Source: Tillandsia leiboldiana
Taxonomy: Eukaryota > Streptophyta > Magnoliopsida > Poales > Bromeliaceae
Length of the DNA stretch: 64,000 nt
Direction of reading: 5' to 3'
Assembly (NCBI GenBank): GCA_029204045.2
Contig: CM055062.1
Span: 11,254,814 to 11,318,813, forward strand
Positions 45,093 through 55,365 of this stretch are shown here, piece after piece (within the stretch, counting starts at the first letter, position 1; each line of letters begins with the position of its first letter). The notes beneath the pieces were generated by a model, which searched no databases, was not told the DNA's origin, and saw nothing but the letters and a program-made list of their open reading frames with translations. Both the position numbers and the translations under genes were made by a program.

Positions 45093-46453
45093 GTTGAGGG
45101 GTAAGCATGAAAATTGTTCTAATTCATAGGAAATTAGTGCTTACTGAGATTATGGGGTATACTCTAGTGAAATTGTAAACTTGCGTGTTTGTTAATGATC
45201 CATATTTATGTTTAAGTTAAACTAAATGCTATTGTTGGAACTTGACCTAGCACCATGTCATATGTTGCATGATTCAACTAGACTAGTAGAAAATCCCAAT
45301 TTGGGCTAGTTTATTTATGATTTAGACACTCCCACACATTTATTCTATTTTCTTGGACTTAGAGGGTTCCTTGCCCGAGTAGTGGGCTGAGTAGTCTAGA
45401 TGTTGTGGGATGCATTTTACACTCGCGCCTGGGGTCCGAGTGGAGTCCGGTAGCTGTGGTTAGACTAATGCTAGTTTTGGAAGCCGTCTGATTCGACGGT
45501 GGGTCCCGGTTATTGAGTATCTCCAACCAATGTATCATAGATGTGAGTTGGTCTTTGCTGATTTGATTGATCGTGGATTTGGATTATAGCCTGCATGAGT
45601 CATTTGAGCTCGACAGAGATGCGCGGATACTTTCCTCGGTGGGGTCGCTCCCCTCGAGTGCCGCTCCAAAGCTGGGCCTGTTACTTTGCTATCGCGACTT
45701 GTCGACGCAGTCCATCTGGCTGGGCCCTTTTTGGGCAGTCACGGATGCCCTACGTAATTCCAGTCCTCCGTGGATGTAATGGTAGTAGGTAGGTGCAGGT
45801 TTGACTGGACCTTTTGTGGCAATCAGTATAGATTGGGTGAATGTTTTACCGAGAGATAGTATATGCATCCTCTTTCATCTGTATCACTTTTTGAGCATCT
45901 AGATAGAGGCATAGTAGCAGTTGGGTTATTTCCTGCCTTCCCTTTATAGTACCGCATTTTGTTACTTTATGCCTCTAGTAGACTTAGTGGGCAGACCGTC
46001 AGTTTTGGTGGCGGTACCCACTGAGAACTACGTGATGGTGTAGTTCTCACACCCTCTATTGGTGATTTTTTCCAGGGACTTCTTCTCCTGTTCCTGCTAC
46101 TCTTGCTGCTACTGCATCTTCTGACCGAGATAAGGGAGTCGCGAGCTAGATCCCAACCCGAGAGTAGATGGACCCTTTTGGAGTTATTTTAGTACATTCA
46201 GTGGTTTGGATGTATCATATACTATTTTATTTTGAGGGTATTATTTTGAAGAGACATATGTATTGTAAGGGCTTGACTTGTACTATTTGGGGATTGTATT
46301 TACTTATTTCAGTAGTTTACTTTCTAGCTCTGATATCTGTATAGTTGTAGTATTATCTTTTGCAGGTTGGACGCTTCGTCTATGCGGGGCTTCCCGTATG
46401 GGCAGCGGATTGTTAGCGAGCCCGGGTCGCAGTTTCGACTCCGGGGCATGACA
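45093..46453 (+). repeat. Gypsy-1 3' LTR, second part
   Basis: Resumes at GTTGAGGGGTAAGC after the TSD TATTT (45088-45092) and matches 6390-7758. The candidate micro-exon donor is decayed here (GAG|ATAAGG at about 46128). Confidence 0.9.
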
Positions 46454-46696
46454 ATGCACCTGGCCGCTTTTTTCAAGAGACATCTGTGTTCTCTCGAGAG
46501 ATCTCATCATCCAGGCCATTTGCCTGAATAATTCTGACAGGGTCGGCTCCGGTGGTGCCGACCTCCTGCTGGTCTCAGGAATCTTTGGTAGCGTCGGTGG
46601 CGGATCTTCCGCATGTCCGACGTTACTACCTTGGTCGTTCACCACATTTCTGGAGAACACTCTATTCCTGAGAGTCAAGCTGTTGTTGTTTGGCAT
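46454..46696 (-). pseudogene. Tat-like Gypsy gag, N-terminal part
   Basis: Minus-strand start MPNNNSLTLRNRVFSRN at 46696, shortly after a primer-site-like stretch. It encodes a Pro-rich stretch (DPPPTLPKIPETSRRS) and a helix (LSELFRQMAWMMRSLERTQMSLEKS), then reaches the Gypsy-1 insertion point. The rest is at 3836-4800. The organisation (short leader, GGCACGCCCGGTGGGA primer site, gag with amphipathic helix) is that of Tat-type elements. This part has no stop. Confidence 0.6.
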
Positions 46697-46732
46697 TTTA
46701 ACGATAGGAGATGGTAAGAGTTTATCTAAGGG

Positions 46733-46751
46733 TCCCACCGGGCGTGCCAAG
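46733..46751 (-). promoter_or_regulatory. primer-site-like sequence of the Tat-like element
   Basis: On the minus strand, CTTGGCACGCCCGGTGGGA starts 5 nt after the LTR end (46757). Similar TTGGCACGCCCxGTGGGA stretches follow the 5' LTR in many plant Tat/Athila-type elements; the priming tRNA is not determined here. Confidence 0.5.
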
Positions 46752-46756
46752 AAGAT

Positions 46757-46924
46757 TGTTGGGCCGAAAAGTTGCCGGTACCGATCGGCCTATGGGGGTG
46801 ACCCTCTGAGTGTGATGCGTTGCGTGCCAATGGATCAAGCGATCGGGTCAAGGAGGGATCCGCTCAGCCGAGTTCTTCTCAATCAACTCTCGGACGAGTT
46901 TGGCTTAGATTAGCTGAACTGGGG
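46757..46924 (-). repeat. Tat-like element 5' LTR, internal-side part
   Basis: The minus-strand end reads GGCCCAACA (46757). The other part is 57181-57925, whose minus-strand start is TGTTGAGGTC, so the LTR has TGTTG...CAACA ends. Total length is 913 bp. It is interrupted by the Copia element with TSD TGGGG. Confidence 0.7.
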
Positions 46925-47151
46925 TGTTACGGAATTTGAGTTGGCGTAGTTTCGTGAATGTTTCAAGTCTTGAAGATTGAAGGTGAAGAAAGTTGGATCA
47001 TTTAACTCAATCTCAAGAAAGAAGAATTCAAAAGGATCAGGTATGTTTAACTAAAGATTTTGTGTGATCCGAATACTTCTTGTAGTGTAGAAACACTTGG
47101 AAGAATCTTTCATTGCATAAAAATCAAAAACTGGACTTGGGACATGTTCAG

Positions 47152-47434
47152 GATCCGGATCAGGTTGTTCGATCCGGATCCCGAAGGTGGTTCGTTCATA
47201 CACCAGTTCAATCCGGATCGTAGCCTCTCTTGATCCGGATCCCGAACACTGAGTTTACCATCTTCCTTGAACGATCCGAATCAGGCTTCGCAATCCGGAT
47301 CCCGAACGTTGATGTTTGGTGAACTGTATGAACGATCCGGATCAAGCATTTCGATCCGGATCCCGAACCTTCGTTTTTCTGGAATAACCTGACTCGTTAC
47401 GACGATCCGGATCACAGCTAATCCGATCCGGATC
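47152..47434 (+). repeat. GATCCGGATC palindrome array in 5' LTR
   Basis: About ten copies or near-copies of GATCCGGATC, alternating between a plain form and GATCCGGATCCCGAAC, upstream of the TATA box. The 3' LTR copy is 56065-56347 and a related internal array is 53775-53924. Placement in U3 suggests transcription-factor or silencing sites. Confidence 0.88.
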
Positions 47435-47510
47435 GCCGTCCGTAAAATTTCCAGAAATGTTAGGTTTTTGATTCTTATCTCCTTCCTAGGGTTTCTAACC
47501 TATAAATAGA

Positions 47511-47518
47511 CCCTATGA
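47511..47518 (+). promoter_or_regulatory. TATA box, Copia 5' LTR
   Basis: TATAAATA after TTTCTAACC, 77 bp beyond the palindrome array. The 3' LTR copy is at 56414-56421. Confidence 0.65.
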
Positions 47519-47788
47519 CTCTTTTTCTAGGGTTAATCCACATAGCCGTCATTTTCATATCTTATTTCATACGGCTCTAGATCCACATATAGAGAAGAAA
47601 GGAAATCATTAGAGAATACTCTATGTTTCTTCATCTATATTGATTAGTTTGATTCTAGGTTTTCATACTCACATCTTGAGTTGAATCAAACTAATGAATA
47701 CTTAGATGGTATTTCCGATCTATCTTTGATCTAAGTATTCGGCGGATCATCACCACCAAAAACAACGATTTACCCCAAAAATCGGCGC

Positions 47789-47961
47789 GTGGATTCGCGT
47801 GTCCTTGTGGATTCAAGGTTCAACCGCTCTCGTGGATTCGGAGCGAGGCACGTTCGTGGATTCGAAGGGTGCTATTGGGTGAAGACCGTGGATTCGGTCG
47901 GACATCGTGGATTCGACGTTGGACGCCGTGGATTCGGCGTTGGGCGCAGATCGTGGATTCG
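47789..47961 (+). repeat. GTGGATTCG repeat run in Copia LTR
   Basis: GTGGATTCG or GTGGATTCA occurs eight times at uneven 20-30 bp spacing downstream of the TATA box, with the 3' LTR counterpart at 56702-56874. The frame through it (VDSRFNRSRGFGARHVRGF) is repetitive and has no sign of a gene. Confidence 0.85.
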
Positions 47962-48264
47962 AGAAGCGTCGCGGAGCGAGCGGAGAAGATCCTCTAGGAG
48001 CGTATGGAAAAGGTTGAGTCGTAAGTGTGTACGATAAATCACCTTGTACGTGTTTTAATTCTAGTGGATTTCTGCCGTGTTATCGGTCCCGTGGTTTTTT
48101 ACTCCGGTGATGGAGTTTTCCACGTAAAAATCTTGCAAGTTATTTTTATTTCCGCATTGGGTTTTTATCGCAACGATTTTTTAGTGTTTATACGTTTACA
48201 CCTATTCACCCCCTTCTAGGTGTTTTTCCCCTATTTAGATCCTTATTACATATAACCCAACAAG

Positions 48265-48276
48265 TGGTATCAGAGC
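48265..48276 (+). promoter_or_regulatory. primer-binding site of Copia element
   Basis: TGGTATCAGAGC, 2 nt after the LTR end; initiator tRNA-Met type. Confidence 0.92.
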
Positions 48277-48295
48277 GGGAATAGGGTTGTAAACA

Positions 48296-50317
48296 ATGGT
48301 TGAAGGTGGAAACATCAATCGACCCCCTTTCTTTGATGGAACAAATTATGCGTACTGGAAAGTACGGATGAAAGCCTTTTTAATTTCCATCGACGAAAGG
48401 GTGTGGCAATCAATTGAATTAGGATGGTCTAATCCAACTGAATTTATTGGTGATGTTCGCACCTTAAAACCTAGGTCGAAATGGACCAAGGAAGAGTTAG
48501 ATTCATCTTCTTACAATGGCAAGGGAATTAATGCTATTTGTAATGCCTTATCTCAAACTGAGTTCTCTCGCGTCTCAGCATGTGAGACTGCAAAAGAAAT
48601 CTGGGATGTTCTTCAGGTTACACATGAGGGAACTAACCTCGTGAAGATTCAGAAACTGCAAATGCTTACGAGCAAGTTTGACTCTATCTTGATGGCAGAA
48701 AATGAATCTTTCACGGACTACTATACACGATTGCAAGACATCGTAAACTCATGTGCTAACCTGGGAGAGAAGATTCCAGAATTTAAGATTGTAAGAAAGA
48801 TCTTAAGAACTCTTCCCGAACGATTTCGCCCAAAGGTTACAGCCATTGAAACTATTAAACACCCGGACGAAATACGTGTAGAAGAATTAGTTGGTTCATT
48901 ACAAACATATGAAATGACGTTTACTACTAACAATTCTTCTGGAAAGGCATCCACTTCTAAGTCTTCAGGTTATGCATTGAAAACAACTAAGGAAGAAGAC
49001 GCGGATACATCCTCCTCAGACGATGACGAGAACCTTTCTATGGAGGAATTTGAGAAGCAGCTCGCTCTCTTGACAAGAAAGTTTCGCCGCAACTTTCGAA
49101 GGGGTAATTCAAGTAAATCTCCATCCTTCGGAAAGTCGAACAAAGGCAAGGGTACTTCAAGTTACAAGTCAAGAAAGCAAGAGAACTTCTCAAAGGATAA
49201 GAAAAGTTCAGAGGGACAACTACAATGCTTCAAATGTCGAGGCTACGGCCACATTGCAACGCAGTGTCCCAACAAGTATCCGGCAAAGAAGAAGGCGATG
49301 CAAGTCGTCACTTGGGATGACAACTCAACGTCAAATGAGTCGTCTTCAAGTGATGAAGAAAAGAGCTCCACGGCATTCCACGCGTCCATATCTTCACCCT
49401 TCATGTGCTTTATGGCAAGTACGTCCGAGTCATTGTCCAACTCCACTGTTGAAAAGAATGCAACGGACAATGAATCGGATGATTCGGAAGGTGAAGATTT
49501 TGCTCTAGCCTACCACAGACCTTTACGGGATTCAAAGAAACCGGCTAAGCAAAACAAGGGGTTGAGAGGGAGATTGCAGGATCTCGAAGAAGAAGTAAAA
49601 AGGGTAACTTCTCTCTCGACCGATCTTGAAGTGGAAAGGGATAATCTGATAAAAGCAAATGTTTCCCTTCAAGAGTCCAATGAGCAACTCGAGAAGAATT
49701 ATATAGATATGGTGAACAAAGCGAACTACTTCTTGAAGCTCTACGGCGAGGCCCGACGGGAAAAATTGGAAATGACAGAGACCATTTGCCAACTCAAGGA
49801 TGACTTACAGCAATTTTCTTCTAGAAGGAGTAAGTTGGATAAACTTCTTGGTCTTGGTCAAACAAACAAGTTCGGCCTCGGATACAATCGAACTGAAGAC
49901 AATTTTAGTTCGGTTGGGACAGTCTTTGTGCCTCAGTCGGTATCTCCTCCTCCGACACCGAAATTCACGACAACCAACGACAACAAGCCTACTTCATCCT
50001 CTTCGGAATCGTCAAGCACAAAGGTATGTTTTCGTTGTAATTTTGCATGGCACATTGAAAGAAATTGCAAGATTGGAGCTCAAAGATCAAATCAACCACA
50101 TCTTGCAACTGCTACTAATAAGTTCACTCCCCGGAATTCAAAGAAGGATTTTTCAAAAGAAAAGAACGTTGGTAGTACTCCAAACAAGACGATGACAAAA
50201 GAAAAAGATCAATCAGACAAAACGTCTTCATCAAGGAAAATTTCTCAACCATTGCCGACATACTCCAAAACTCAAAAGGTTTGGGTATGCAAAGGTGAAA
50301 TCCTTCCTTGTCTTTAA
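48296..50317 (+). CDS. Sirevirus-type Gag, 673 aa
   Basis: Open frame starting 20 nt after the primer site. The N-terminus FFDGTNYAYWKVRMKAFL and the following 200 residues are the Copia gag domain. The first zinc knuckle CFKCRGYGHIATQC is at residues 311-324. Acidic/Ser-rich linkers lead to a coiled coil at about 420-500 (LQDLEEEVKRVTSL ... LEKNYIDMVNKANYFLKLY), followed by the LGLGQTNKFGLGY motif of SIRE-type gag. A second knuckle CFRCNFAWHIERNC is at 578-591. It ends in a stop where the gag-pol frame of relatives would go on to protease; the downstream junction shows a deletion. Gag forms the particle and binds RNA. The only long intact gag in the window. Confidence 0.9.
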   Translation: MVEGGNINRPPFFDGTNYAYWKVRMKAFLISIDERVWQSIELGWSNPTEFIGDVRTLKPRSKWTKEELDSSSYNGKGINAICNALSQTEFSRVSACETAKEIWDVLQVTHEGTNLVKIQKLQMLTSKFDSILMAENESFTDYYTRLQDIVNSCANLGEKIPEFKIVRKILRTLPERFRPKVTAIETIKHPDEIRVEELVGSLQTYEMTFTTNNSSGKASTSKSSGYALKTTKEEDADTSSSDDDENLSMEEFEKQLALLTRKFRRNFRRGNSSKSPSFGKSNKGKGTSSYKSRKQENFSKDKKSSEGQLQCFKCRGYGHIATQCPNKYPAKKKAMQVVTWDDNSTSNESSSSDEEKSSTAFHASISSPFMCFMASTSESLSNSTVEKNATDNESDDSEGEDFALAYHRPLRDSKKPAKQNKGLRGRLQDLEEEVKRVTSLSTDLEVERDNLIKANVSLQESNEQLEKNYIDMVNKANYFLKLYGEARREKLEMTETICQLKDDLQQFSSRRSKLDKLLGLGQTNKFGLGYNRTEDNFSSVGTVFVPQSVSPPPTPKFTTTNDNKPTSSSSESSSTKVCFRCNFAWHIERNCKIGAQRSNQPHLATATNKFTPRNSKKDFSKEKNVGSTPNKTMTKEKDQSDKTSSSRKISQPLPTYSKTQKVWVCKGEILPCL

Positions 50318-50332
50318 TCGTTCTACGATTAA

Positions 50333-52837
50333 ATGTTGTGTAGTTTATGTAGACTATTTTTTTTCTTTTGGCCGACCCGTCAACCATCTTTAGGAGGTAA
50401 ATGGTATATTTTCTTATTGGTTGATGATTTCTCTCGGTATTCTTGGGTAGCATTTTTAAAAGAGAAAGCTGATACTTTTGATTCTTTTCACGAGATTTGC
50501 CTTCGTATTATGATTGAAAAGAATGAAAAGATCATTCGTGTTAGAAGTGATAGAGGTGGAGAATTCATTAATTCTAAATTCATTGACTTTTGTACTTCAA
50601 ACGGTATTAAGCATGAATTCTCTGCACCCTATACACCTCAACAGAATGGTGTTGTCGAGCGCAAAAATAGGGTTGTTCAAGAGATGGCACGTGTGATGCT
50701 TCACAGCCGGAATTTACCGCAACATTTTTGGGCTGAAGCTGTGAACACTGCAATCTATGTAATTAATCGAGTTTATTTGCGCCCGGGAACGTTAAATACA
50801 CCATATGAACTATGGTGTGGTAGAAAACCCAACATCAAATATTTTCGCATCTTCGGGAGTCGGTGTTACTTTTTACGTGACCGTGAAAATCTTGGAAAGT
50901 TTGACTCACGAAGTGACGAAGGGATTTTCCTGGGGTATTCTACTAATAGTAGAGCATATCGAGTATTTAACTTGGAATCTAAGACGATCGTAGAATCTCT
51001 AAATGTTAAAGTAGATGAAGCTTTTCACTTTGCATCTGAAAAATCTACCCTCGATATCTCTCTAGATGATGATTCTCCTGTCGTTGCATCTTCTCATAAT
51101 AATACTTCCAATATTAATGATGCATCTAATGGTTCTTCAAGTTTATCTAATGTGCAGGAATCATCTCATATATCTCCGAGTACTCCGTTTCAACAAACGC
51201 TACGAATCTCCAAGGATCATCCGGAATCGAATATTATTGGAGATCCACAAGAAGGAGTTAGAACTCGGCAGTTGGTTTGTGGATTCGCTTGCTACGTATC
51301 TTTAATCGAACCAAAGAACATAGATGAAGCTCTTCAGGATGACTACTGGATTAAAGCAATGCAGGAAGAGCTCCATCAATTTGAGCGAAACAAAGTCTGG
51401 GAATTAACGAAGCCTCCAAAGCAACATAATGTGATAGGTACCAAATGGATCTTCAAGAACAAGAAAAATGAGGATGGTACTATCATCAGGAACAAGGCAC
51501 GATTAGTTGCTCAAGGCTACTCTCAAGTAGAAGGTATAGACTTTGATGAAACATTCGCCCCTGTAGCTAGACTCGAGTCCATTCGTATACTGTTTGCTAT
51601 TGCTTGTCATTTTAAAATCAAATTATTTCAAATGGACGTTAAGAGCGTATTTCTAAATGGGTTTTTAAATGAGGAAGTTTATGTGGCTCAACCGAAAGGT
51701 TTTGTAGACCATAAACAACCTAACCACGTTTTTCGTTTGAAAAATGCTCTTTACGGTCTGAAACAAGCACCGCGAGCATGGTACGAAAGGTTGACAAAGC
51801 ACCTTTTGGAGAAGGGCTACACTCGAGGGGGAGCTGATAGGACTCTCTTTGTGAAGCATTATCAAAGCAATTTCATTGTAGCACAAATCTATGTCGATGA
51901 CATTGTATTTGGCGCAACAAGAGATAATGATGCTTCTAAATTCGCGGAGACCATAGAAAGCGAATTTGAGATGTCCATGATGGGCGAATTGACTTATTTT
52001 CTTGGATTGCAAATTAAACAAAATGATGAAGGTATTCACTTGAGTCAATCCAAGTATGCAATGGAGTTGGTTAAAAAGTTTGATCTTGAAAATTCGAAGG
52101 ATTTTCCGACTCCAATGGGAACTAGCCACAAGGGACTTGGAAGTGAATCACAAAGTGAGAATGTAGACGAGAAACTGTATCGAAGTATGATTGGAAGTTT
52201 ACTTTACCTCACGGCTAGTCGCCCGGATATATCTTTTGGTGTTGGGATCTGCGCGAGATATCAATCTGCACCAAAGGAGGTTCACCTGAAAGCGGTGAAA
52301 AGGATCATCCGGTATATCAAAGGATCAATTAATTTCGGAATTTGGTATCCTATGGGAACAAGTTTGGATATTGTTGGATACTCAGATGCCGATTGGGCAG
52401 GATCAGTGGATGATCGGAAAAGCACGAGTGGTGCATGCTTCTATCTTGGCCATTGCCTTGTTGCATGGCACAGTAAAAAGCAGAATTGCATAGCACTCTC
52501 GACTGCCGAAGCGGAATACATTTCAGCGGGTAGTTGTTCAACCCAACTCATTTGGATGAAAAGTGTGTTGAGCGACTTCCGGATTTCAGCATCTTCGGTA
52601 ACAATCCTTTGTGACAACACAAGTGCAATTAACATTTCAAAAAACCCTGTGTTGCACTCTAGAACAAAACATATTGAACTTAGATATCATTTTCTTAGAG
52701 AGCTAGTTGAATCAAATACTCTTCAATTTTCATATATTTCAACTGAGGATCAATTAGCTGACATTCTAACAAAACCTTTGGATCAAAAACGTTTTATTCA
52801 TTTGCGAAAAGCAATTGGAATGCTTTCCTTGAAATAA
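50333..52837 (+). pseudogene. Sirevirus-type Pol lacking protease and integrase zinc domain
   Basis: 834 open codons, but homology begins only near 50377 ([17 protein letters not shown]); the first residues are junction sequence. Integrase core DDE residues lie in [19 protein letters not shown] (about residue 72) and [11 protein letters not shown] (about 108). RT runs from VWELTKPP through [24 protein letters not shown] (usual Ala is Val) to YVDD at 520-523. RNase H has YSDADWAG (about 683), STAEAEY and CDNTSAI. The HHCC zinc domain of integrase and the protease are absent between 50317 and 50377, so Pol could not be processed without help. RT and RNase H look intact. Confidence 0.88.
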
Positions 52838-53774
52838 ACTTCTTTTTGAAACCTTTGCTTAGGATAGGTTTTGTTTTTGTTTTGTTTTGTTCATTATCTA
52901 TGTTTGTACATAGGACATTAATTGAGCATAGATCATAATTGACTTTAATTGCATCTTTTCGCACATTTAGAAATTTATTATGCTTTTGCCATCATAATAT
53001 TTCACTGTTGCAATGATCATTTATGTTAATTAAATCATCTTCTGAGTGATCAAAATCAATTTCTCTCTCAATGATCTCTTGGTATAGTCATTATCTTATT
53101 TGACTGCTTAGTCGAGTATGAAATCGAGATCAATTTTTGGTTGAATACTTTATATCTTAAATAATTGATAGCCAATTGAGGGGGAGTCAAAGAAAAGTAA
53201 AATGCTCAAAAGATGTGGAAAGAGTTACATCCCAATGAGGAGTGTGAAAACTACCACCACATGGAGGAAAGAGCTACCACCTCGGTCGTCCGAGTATTGT
53301 GTGCATCTACCACATGTATACCAAGCATGGTTGTTCAAATTTTGATTAAGTAAAATGCATGTTGAAATATTTGACTCCGTCAAATTTCAAGGTTGGTATA
53401 AGGTGGGTTTTTAAAGAAAGATGCTCAAAGAGCCACTCTCTTCAACAGATTGTCTAGATACATTATCTACTATATTTGGGATTTCAAACATCTATTGATC
53501 TTTGTATTTCATTTTCTTTACTGAATTGATGATTTGATAAAGGCATTACTCATAAGATCAAGTTAGATGTAATTGAAGGTGTTCAACTTTAAGGGATTTA
53601 ATTTTTATAAATTCTCGTTTCATTTTTGGATATTATTGTTAGATTTGGCATAATCTAATTCTTGTTGTATGAAACGATGATTTTTTGTTTAAAGTTGATA
53701 CACATCTGTGCTTACAATCTTTTTCTGGTTTTTCTTGAATTTCACTGAAATTTTCTAAAGAAAAAGTTGGAGCC
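52838..53774 (+). other. Copia 3' untranslated region before the internal array
   Basis: AT-rich, no open frame of note. It contains TTGAGGGGGAGTC at 53176-53188, resembling the polypurine tract, followed by A-rich purine sequence. No structural RNA recognised. Confidence 0.55.
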
Positions 53775-53944
53775 GATCCGGATCGGGCAAGATGATCCGG
53801 ATCCCGAACGCAGGTATTCTTCTGCGGGCTGACGATCCGGATTGGACCTGCCGATCCGGATCCCGAACGCAGTTTCTCACTGCGGGTAGCCGATCCGGAT
53901 CGCAAGCATGGTCTGATCCAGATCACGGCTAGGTTTTTATAAAG
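53775..53944 (+). promoter_or_regulatory. internal palindrome array and TATA box ahead of ORF3
   Basis: Five to six GATCCGGATC-type sites, again alternating with GATCCGGATCCCGAACGC, end at 53924; TATAAAG follows at 53938-53944. The order and the motif are those of the LTR U3 (array, GGTTTTTxAT, TATA), although the rest is not the LTR sequence. It therefore looks like a second promoter for the third ORF. Function is inferred from the resemblance only. Confidence 0.5.
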
Positions 53945-54059
53945 AACAAAAGGGTTTTGATTTCTTTTACTCCAATCTTTTGTTCCAAAGTTTCCAGAGC
54001 TTCTCTCTCTAGATTTCACCCTTCTTGGAAGCTTTCAAACTCAAGTTCTTCAACTCCAA

Positions 54060-54444
54060 GTAAGTTTTATTGATCAAAATCTCGGTTTTTCACCGTTTTT
54101 CTCTATTCCTCCTCAAACGTGATGAAATTCTTGGATCAATTTTGTTTGTGGATGGTTTTTGATCAAATTTCTTTTGAAATAAGAACTCTGGGTAGATTAG
54201 TTTTGATTATATGCTAGGTATTCTCCTGATTAACGGATTTTTAGGCTTCGATTTCTAAAATTTCGGTTTTAGGGCATATAATAAGGATTTTCGAAAATCA
54301 TGCAATTGATCTATTTTTAAAAGTCCTTTTGCAAAACTAATTTGATTCTTAGTCTCTCTACATGATTATGATTGTTTGGGTACAATTTTTTCAAATTTTT
54401 GAAAATTAACAATTTTTCATGTGTTTTTGAGTTATTGTTCACAG
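54060..54444 (+). other. candidate 5'UTR intron of ORF3
   Basis: A consensus donor CCAA|GTAAGTTTTAT and an acceptor TTGTTCACAG enclose 385 nt of T-rich sequence with no open frame. The ATG of ORF3 lies 29 nt after the acceptor. Typical plant intron composition; not verified by RNA. Confidence 0.45.
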
Positions 54445-54473
54445 GATTTTAAAACTTTTAAGCACTTTCACCA

Positions 54474-55070
54474 ATGGCATTCGCCTGGATAATCTTCCTT
54501 TTGGTAGCAATGGTAGGACCTAGTGGGTCTTCTATAAAAAGAGAACAAGATGACTCAAATCAAGAAGAGACAAAGAAAGTCTATCAAATTGATTCAGAAT
54601 CAGATGAAGAAGACTGGGAAGAGATTTGTGAACAAGCACAAAAAGCTATTGACAAAGAAGATAGGTTGTACTTGAAGAACAAGAAGCTGATGAGATCGTC
54701 CTCAACAACCAAGCAGTACACTAGGCGAAAGAATTCGAGGGGAACTGGAATTCAGATTGATAGACCCCTCACCAGAGCTCGCTCTCTCACTAGAGAATCT
54801 CCATGGATTGAAGGTCAAGATGCACCGTCTGGTTCTATACTACATCCTTCAACGTCCTGGAGACACACAGCAAAAGCGAATGTAGGGTCCTCACTTCGAC
54901 AAGAACAGCGAAGATCGTCTGCTGAACAAGACAGTGTGTCTACAAATCTCAAACAGATTATCTCTGAGCAACATAAGATGAAAAGAAAGGTCTCCAGAAT
55001 GTCAAAAATGCTTCAAGCGATTTTGAAGAAGTTGGATTGTACCAATCCCACTAGTTCGGATTCTGACTGA
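54474..55070 (+). CDS. third ORF of the Sirevirus (envelope-like position), 198 aa
   Basis: Start context CACCAATGGC is good for plants. A hydrophobic N-terminus (MAFAWIIFLLVAMVG) could be a signal or membrane segment. Then follow an acidic stretch (DSESDEEDWEEICEQ), a basic Arg/Ser-rich middle and a C-terminal amphipathic helix (LKQIISEQHKMKRKVSRMSKMLQAILKKL) that looks like a coiled coil. Sireviruses often carry an extra, sometimes envelope-like, ORF between pol and the 3' LTR; those described are usually much longer, so this may be truncated or different. No family recognised from sequence. The frame is intact. Confidence 0.6.
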   Translation: MAFAWIIFLLVAMVGPSGSSIKREQDDSNQEETKKVYQIDSESDEEDWEEICEQAQKAIDKEDRLYLKNKKLMRSSSTTKQYTRRKNSRGTGIQIDRPLTRARSLTRESPWIEGQDAPSGSILHPSTSWRHTAKANVGSSLRQEQRRSSAEQDSVSTNLKQIISEQHKMKRKVSRMSKMLQAILKKLDCTNPTSSDSD

Positions 55071-55199
55071 CTTAACCTTCTTTCTAATCTTTTTGTGCAG
55101 GTTTTTCAGTTTTTAGGACTTACTCTTAGTCTAGTTCTCACAGTTCGGAACAATTTTTGAAATTTTTAACTCTCCTTCAATTTTTGGTAATTTTGGCTT

Positions 55200-55365
55200 T
55201 GTTTGTGACAAAAAGGGGGAGAGAGTTTAGAGAGAACTTGAACAATGATGATGAGAGAACTTGAACAATGATGATGATGTGGAAATTTTGTATACATCAA
55301 GGTACAATGATGACTGAGAACTTGAACAATGCTGATGTGAAAATTTTGTATACATCAAGGTAAGT
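55200..55365 (+). repeat. purine tract plus short imperfect tandem repeats
   Basis: CAAAAAGGGGGAGAGAG at 55209-55225 resembles the polypurine tract. It is followed by repeated GAGAACTTGAACAATGATGATG units and a doubled TTTTGTATACATCAAGGTA, with spacing of about 65 bp. Confidence 0.7.

Larger units (their letters stand above)
4801..46453 (+). mobile_element. Gypsy-1: Tekay-type chromovirus, split by Gypsy-2
   Basis: A complete but decayed element: 5' LTR 4801-7758, primer site 7767-7778, gag, protease, RT, RNase H, integrase and chromodomain to 12842, polypurine tract, and a 3' LTR in two parts (12889-14492 and 45093-46453). The flanks are ATGCG (4796-4800) and ATGCA (46454-46458), a 5-bp TSD whose single difference is a CG to CA change. 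Without the inserted Gypsy-2 the element would be about 11 kb. Its LTRs are clearly more diverged than those of Gypsy-2 and Gypsy-3, fitting its position as the recipient of the later insertions. It was itself inserted into a minus-strand Tat-like gag. Confidence 0.9.
46925..48262 (+). repeat. Copia 5' LTR (1338 bp)
   Basis: TGTTACGGAATTTG ... ATAACCCAACA. Holds an array of GATCCGGATC palindromes (47152-47434), TATAAATA at 47511, and a GTGGATTCG repeat run (47789-47961). The other LTR differs at only a few sites. Confidence 0.93.

Noticed and set aside
47789..48037. Small Arg/Ser-rich protein in the Copia LTR (also 56702-56950)
   Set aside because: The frame lies within the LTR over the GTGGATTCG repeats; identical LTR copies explain its apparent conservation.
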